Positions 61,312 through 64,000 of a stretch of 64,000 bases of DNA are shown piece by piece (the stretch's first letter is position 1; each line of letters starts with the position of its first letter). The stretch comes from Tepidimonas sediminis (lineage in GTDB: Bacteria; Pseudomonadota; Gammaproteobacteria; Burkholderiales; Burkholderiaceae_C): NCBI RefSeq assembly GCF_007556605.1, contig NZ_VJND01000001.1, forward strand, positions 62,001 through 126,000, read 5' to 3'. Under the pieces are notes generated by a model. The model did no database searches, had not been told where the DNA came from, and saw nothing but the letters and a program-made list of their open reading frames with translations. The position numbers and the translations under genes are program-made.

Positions 61312-62730
61312 ATGAGCGAGACCGCCACCCCCGCCGCGCCCGCCGAGGCCGTGCGCGCCCCCACCATCGGCTTCGTCAGCCTCGGCTGCCCCAAGGCGCT
61401 GACCGATGCCGAGCTGATCCTGACGCGCCTGAGCGCCGAGGGCTACCGCACCAGCAAGACCTACGAGGGCGCCGACCTCGTCATCGTCAACACCTGCGGC
61501 TTCATCGACGAGGCCGTCAAGGAAAGCCTGGACGCCATCGGCGAGGCGCTGGCCGCCAACGGCCGCGTCATCGTCACCGGCTGCCTGGGCGCCCGCCAGG
61601 ACGCCGCTGGCGGCAACCTGGTGCGCCAGCTGCACCCGGCGGTGCTGGCCGTCACCGGCCCGCACGCCGCCGACGAGGTGCTGGACGCCGTGCACCGTCA
61701 CGCGCCCAAGCCCCACGATCCGTTCACCGACCTCGTGCCGCCGCCGTCCAACGCGATCGAGGGCGTCGGCGTCAAGCTCACGCCGCGCCACTACGCTTAC
61801 CTCAAGATCAGCGAGGGATGCAACCACCGCTGCACGTTCTGCATCATCCCGTCGATGCGTGGCGACCTGGTCAGCCGCCCGATCGGGGAGGTGCTCACCG
61901 AAGCGCAGCGGTTGCTGGAGGGTGGCGTCAAGGAGCTGCTGATCGTCAGCCAGGACACGTCGGCCTACGGGGTGGACGTCAAGTACCGCACCGGCTTCTG
62001 GAACGGCCGGCCGGTGCGCACGCGGCTGCTGGAGCTCGTGCGGGAGCTGGGGCTGCTGGCGCGCGCGCACGGTGCCTGGGTGCGGCTGCACTACGTCTAC
62101 CCGTACCCGCACGTGGACGAGCTCATCCCGCTGATGGCCGAGGGGCTGGTGCTGCCGTACCTGGACGTGCCGTTCCAGCACAGCCACCCGGACGTGCTGC
62201 GACGCATGAAGCGCCCCGCCAGCGGCGAGCGCAACCTGGAGCGCATCCAGGCATGGCGGAGCGCCTGCCCGGAACTCGTCGTGCGCAGCACCTTCATCGC
62301 CGGCTTTCCCGGCGAGACGGAGGCGGAGTTCCAGCACCTGCTGGACTTTGTGCGCGAGGCGCAGATCGACCGCGCCGGCTGCTTTGCCTACTCGCCGGTG
62401 GAGGGCGCGGCGGCCAACGCGCTGCCCGGTGCGCTGCCGGACGAGGTGCGGCAGGAGCGGCGCGCGCGCTTCATGGAAGTGGCCGAGGCGGTGGCGGTGG
62501 AGCGCCTCAAGCGCCGTGTCGGCGCCACGATGCAGGTGCTGGTCGATCAGGCGCTCAGCCTGGGCAAGAAGGGCGGGGTGGGGCGCACCTACGCCGACGC
62601 GCCGGAGATCGACGGCACGGTGCGGCTGCTGCCGCCCGAAAAGGCCAGCAAGACCTACCGCGCCGGCGACTTCATCCGCGCGCGCATCGTCGCGGCCGAG
62701 GGGCACGATCTGGTCGGCCTGCCGGTGTGA
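61312..62730 (+). CDS. rimO: Ribosomal protein S12 methylthiotransferase RimO
   Basis: This 472-residue radical SAM methylthiotransferase has the N-terminal UPF0004 domain ([48 protein letters not shown]), with three cluster cysteines. The radical SAM motif is C170, C174, C177 (CNHRCTFC), and a C-terminal TRAM domain ([20 protein letters not shown] region) is present. It modifies an aspartate of S12. ATG 61312 lies 12 bases after a weak -10-like ACAATA, so the transcript may have a very short leader. Confidence 0.95.
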   Translation: MSETATPAAPAEAVRAPTIGFVSLGCPKALTDAELILTRLSAEGYRTSKTYEGADLVIVNTCGFIDEAVKESLDAIGEALAANGRVIVTGCLGARQDAAGGNLVRQLHPAVLAVTGPHAADEVLDAVHRHAPKPHDPFTDLVPPPSNAIEGVGVKLTPRHYAYLKISEGCNHRCTFCIIPSMRGDLVSRPIGEVLTEAQRLLEGGVKELLIVSQDTSAYGVDVKYRTGFWNGRPVRTRLLELVRELGLLARAHGAWVRLHYVYPYPHVDELIPLMAEGLVLPYLDVPFQHSHPDVLRRMKRPASGERNLERIQAWRSACPELVVRSTFIAGFPGETEAEFQHLLDFVREAQIDRAGCFAYSPVEGAAANALPGALPDEVRQERRARFMEVAEAVAVERLKRRVGATMQVLVDQALSLGKKGGVGRTYADAPEIDGTVRLLPPEKASKTYRAGDFIRARIVAAEGHDLVGLPV

Positions 62731-62779
62731 GCACGGCCGCCGTGCGGCTGACCGGCGGTCACCTGGTCAGCGGCGCCCC

Positions 62780-62806
62780 AAAGCAAAAGCCGACCTTGCG
62801 GTCGGC
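62780..62806 (-). terminator. Terminator of the minus-strand tRNA-Leu transcript
   Basis: Read on the minus strand, GCCGACC (62806-62800) pairs with GGTCGGC (62795-62789) around GCAA, followed by TTTTGCTTT. It stands 48 bases past the 3' end of the first tRNA. It may also slow rimO transcripts on the plus strand. Confidence 0.8.
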
Positions 62807-62854
62807 TGTCACATCACACTGCGCAGAGGCCGCAGAGACCACCCACGCGAAACT

Positions 62855-62939
62855 TGGTGCCCAGGAGAGGACTCGAACCTCCACGCCTCGCGGCGCCAGT
62901 ACCTGAAACTGGTGCGTCTACCAATTCCGCCACCTGGGC
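62855..62939 (-). tRNA. tRNA-Leu(CAG), copy 1
   Basis: 85 nt with encoded CCA. Acceptor GCCCAGG/CCTGGGC, anticodon stem CCAGT/ACTGG with loop TTCAGGT (anticodon CAG), a variable-arm stem typical of class II tRNA, and GGTTCGAGTCC T-arm. It decodes CUG, the leucine codon dominating this GC-rich genome. TACAAT on the minus strand at 62961-62956 is a likely -10. Confidence 0.97.
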
Positions 62940-63034
62940 AATTCAGGATTTTCGAATTGTAACCGATGCGCCAATGCCGCGACGGCGCGCCAACTGTGGC
63001 ATCATCGGTGGCCCGAGACGGCGCCCATGCGCTG

Positions 63035-63119
63035 TGGTGCCCAGGAGAGGACTCGAACCTCCACGCCTCGCGGCGCCAGTACCTGAAACTGGTGCGTCTA
63101 CCAATTCCGCCACCTGGGC
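63035..63119 (-). tRNA. tRNA-Leu(CAG), copy 2
   Basis: Identical over all 85 nt to copy 1; the flanks differ immediately outside, so only the tRNA itself is shared. TATGAT at 63141-63136 on the minus strand may be its own -10. Both copies probably also share one transcript ending at the terminator at 62780-62806. Confidence 0.97.
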
Positions 63120-63131
63120 GTCTCAGGAAGC

Positions 63132-63137
63132 CATAAT
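63132..63137 (+). promoter_or_regulatory. Possible -10 box for rnr
   Basis: CATAAT in the short AT-rich gap between the divergent tRNA-Leu and rnr, about 46 bases before the likely start. It overlaps the minus-strand TATGAT of the tRNA, so the two promoters may compete. Confidence 0.35.
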
Positions 63138-63182
63138 CATACACCAAACACACCCGCGGTCCGCGACCGCGCGAGGGTCTCA

Positions 63183-64000
63183 TTGAACGTGAAAGACAAG
63201 AACACCCCCATCGTGCCCGAGATCGAAGGCACCGTCGTCGGTCACCGCGACGGCCACGGCTTCGTCGTGCGCGACGATGGGCAACCCGACATCTACCTGC
63301 CGCCCAACGAGATGCGCGCGGTGCTGCACCGCGACCGCGTGCGCGTGCGCATCCTGCGGCTGGATCGACGTGGCCGACCCGAGGGACGCGTGACCGAGAT
63401 CCTGGCGCGGCCGGCCACGCCGATCATCGGGCGGCTGCTGCACGAAAACGGCGTGTGGCTGGTGGCGCCGGAGGACAAGCGCTACGGCCAGGACATCCTC
63501 ATCCCCAAGGGGGCCACCGGCACCGCGCAGCCGGGGCAGGTGGTGGTGGTGGAGCTGACCGAACCGCCGGCCCTCTATGGTCAGCCGGTGGGCCGCGTCA
63601 CCGAGGTGCTGGGCGACATCGACGACCCGGGCATGGAGATCGAGATCGCGGTGCGCAAGTATGGCGTGCCGCACCAGTTCTCCGAGGCCGCGCTGGCCGA
63701 GGCGCGCGCGCTGCCGGACAAGGTGCGCGCGGCCGACCGCCGCGGTCGCATCGACCTGACCGACGTGCCGCTGGTGACCATCGACGGCGAGGACGCGCGC
63801 GACTTCGACGACGCCGTCTACTGCGAGCCGGCGCGCGTCGGGCGCGGCAAGGGCTGGCGGCTGCTGGTGGCCATCGCCGACGTCAGCCACTACGTGCGCA
63901 ATGGCTCGGCGCTGGACGTCGACGCCTACGAGCGCGCCACCAGCGTCTATTTCCCGCGCCGCGTCATCCCGATGCTGCCGGAAAAACTCTCCAACGGGCT
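63183..64000 (+). CDS. rnr: Ribonuclease R, 5' part (cut by window end)
   Basis: The open frame continues past the window end, about 272 residues visible. It begins NVKDKNTPIVPEIEGTVVGH and carries the OB cold-shock domain (HGFVVRDDGQPDIYLP). It reaches the RNB domain with VTIDGEDARDFDDAVY, whose aspartates bind the catalytic metal, and AIADVSHYVR. RNase R is a 3'-5' exoribonuclease for structured RNA. The start may be TTG 63183 (GAGGG 5 bases upstream) or GTG 63189. The usual N-terminal helix-turn-helix before the OB domain is not seen. Confidence 0.9.
   Translation, partial: MNVKDKNTPIVPEIEGTVVGHRDGHGFVVRDDGQPDIYLPPNEMRAVLHRDRVRVRILRLDRRGRPEGRVTEILARPATPIIGRLLHENGVWLVAPEDKRYGQDILIPKGATGTAQPGQVVVVELTEPPALYGQPVGRVTEVLGDIDDPGMEIEIAVRKYGVPHQFSEAALAEARALPDKVRAADRRGRIDLTDVPLVTIDGEDARDFDDAVYCEPARVGRGKGWRLLVAIADVSHYVRNGSALDVDAYERATSVYFPRRVIPMLPEKLSNG

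Noticed and set aside
62855-63119. Near-identical repeated blocks that could be read as a short CRISPR or duplicated coding repeat
   Set aside because: The repeat unit folds exactly into tRNA-Leu(CAG) with encoded CCA; spacing and copy number do not fit a CRISPR array.

Overview
The window is very GC-rich, tightly packed bacterial chromosome. Gene order and content point to a betaproteobacterium of the order Burkholderiales, probably Comamonadaceae-like. The strongest signs are the run ndk-rlmN-pilF-rodZ-ispG-hisS-yfgM-bamB-der-hfq-hflX-hflK-hflC-hisZ-purA, a separate HisZ, a PhaR-type repressor and PriB lying between rpsF and rpsR. This placement is inferred from synteny; no database search was run.

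Region 1 (1-10006): one plus-strand operon for cobalamin uptake and late assembly. It holds btuF (5' end cut), btuC, btuD, cobO, bioB, cbiB, threonine-phosphate decarboxylase, cobQ, cobT, cobS and cobC, mostly joined by 4-base start/stop overlaps. A biotin synthase gene sits in the middle. No cobU/cobP kinase is visible.

Region 2 (10007-25490): solute uptake, sensing and gluconeogenic control. A small/large subunit sodium:solute symporter pair is followed by a strong terminator, a small membrane protein, and divergent ppsR/ppsA. Next come a small membrane protein, a transporter-like (SLC5) histidine kinase of the CrbS type, a receiver-only response regulator, a membrane sensor/pseudokinase fused to a DnaQ-type exonuclease, a CBS-DUF294 nucleotidyltransferase (opposite strand) and a second, enlarged symporter. 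Both symporters carry EF-hand-like loops.

Region 3 (25491-48068): housekeeping genes. These are rpsF-priB-rpsR-rplI, bamD, rluD-scpB-rluB, ndk-rlmN-pilF-rodZ-ispG-hisS-yfgM-bamB-der, hfq-hflX-hflK-hflC, hisZ, purA, a phosphoribosyltransferase and a trans-sulfuration PLP enzyme.

Region 4 (48076-58285, minus strand): a type I restriction-modification island. In transcription order it reads hsdM, a deleted fic remnant, hepT, mntA, hsdS, short rhuM, AAA ATPase, DUF4276 (TOPRIM-like) protein, hsdR. Most junctions overlap, so it looks like one operon carrying several defence modules. The most unusual object in the window is here: hsdS contains an in-frame DUF559 (Vsr-like) nuclease cassette of about 439 bp. 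The cassette is bounded by perfect 38-nt inverted repeats and lies in the linker between the two target-recognition halves.

Region 5 (58404-64000): tesA and a divergent LolD/YbbA-like ATPase, rlmB, phaR, rimO, two identical tRNA-Leu(CAG) genes on the minus strand with their own terminator, and the 5' part of rnr, cut by the window end. No stretch longer than 300 bases lacks a gene. Long antisense reading frames are widespread and are by-products of the high GC content.
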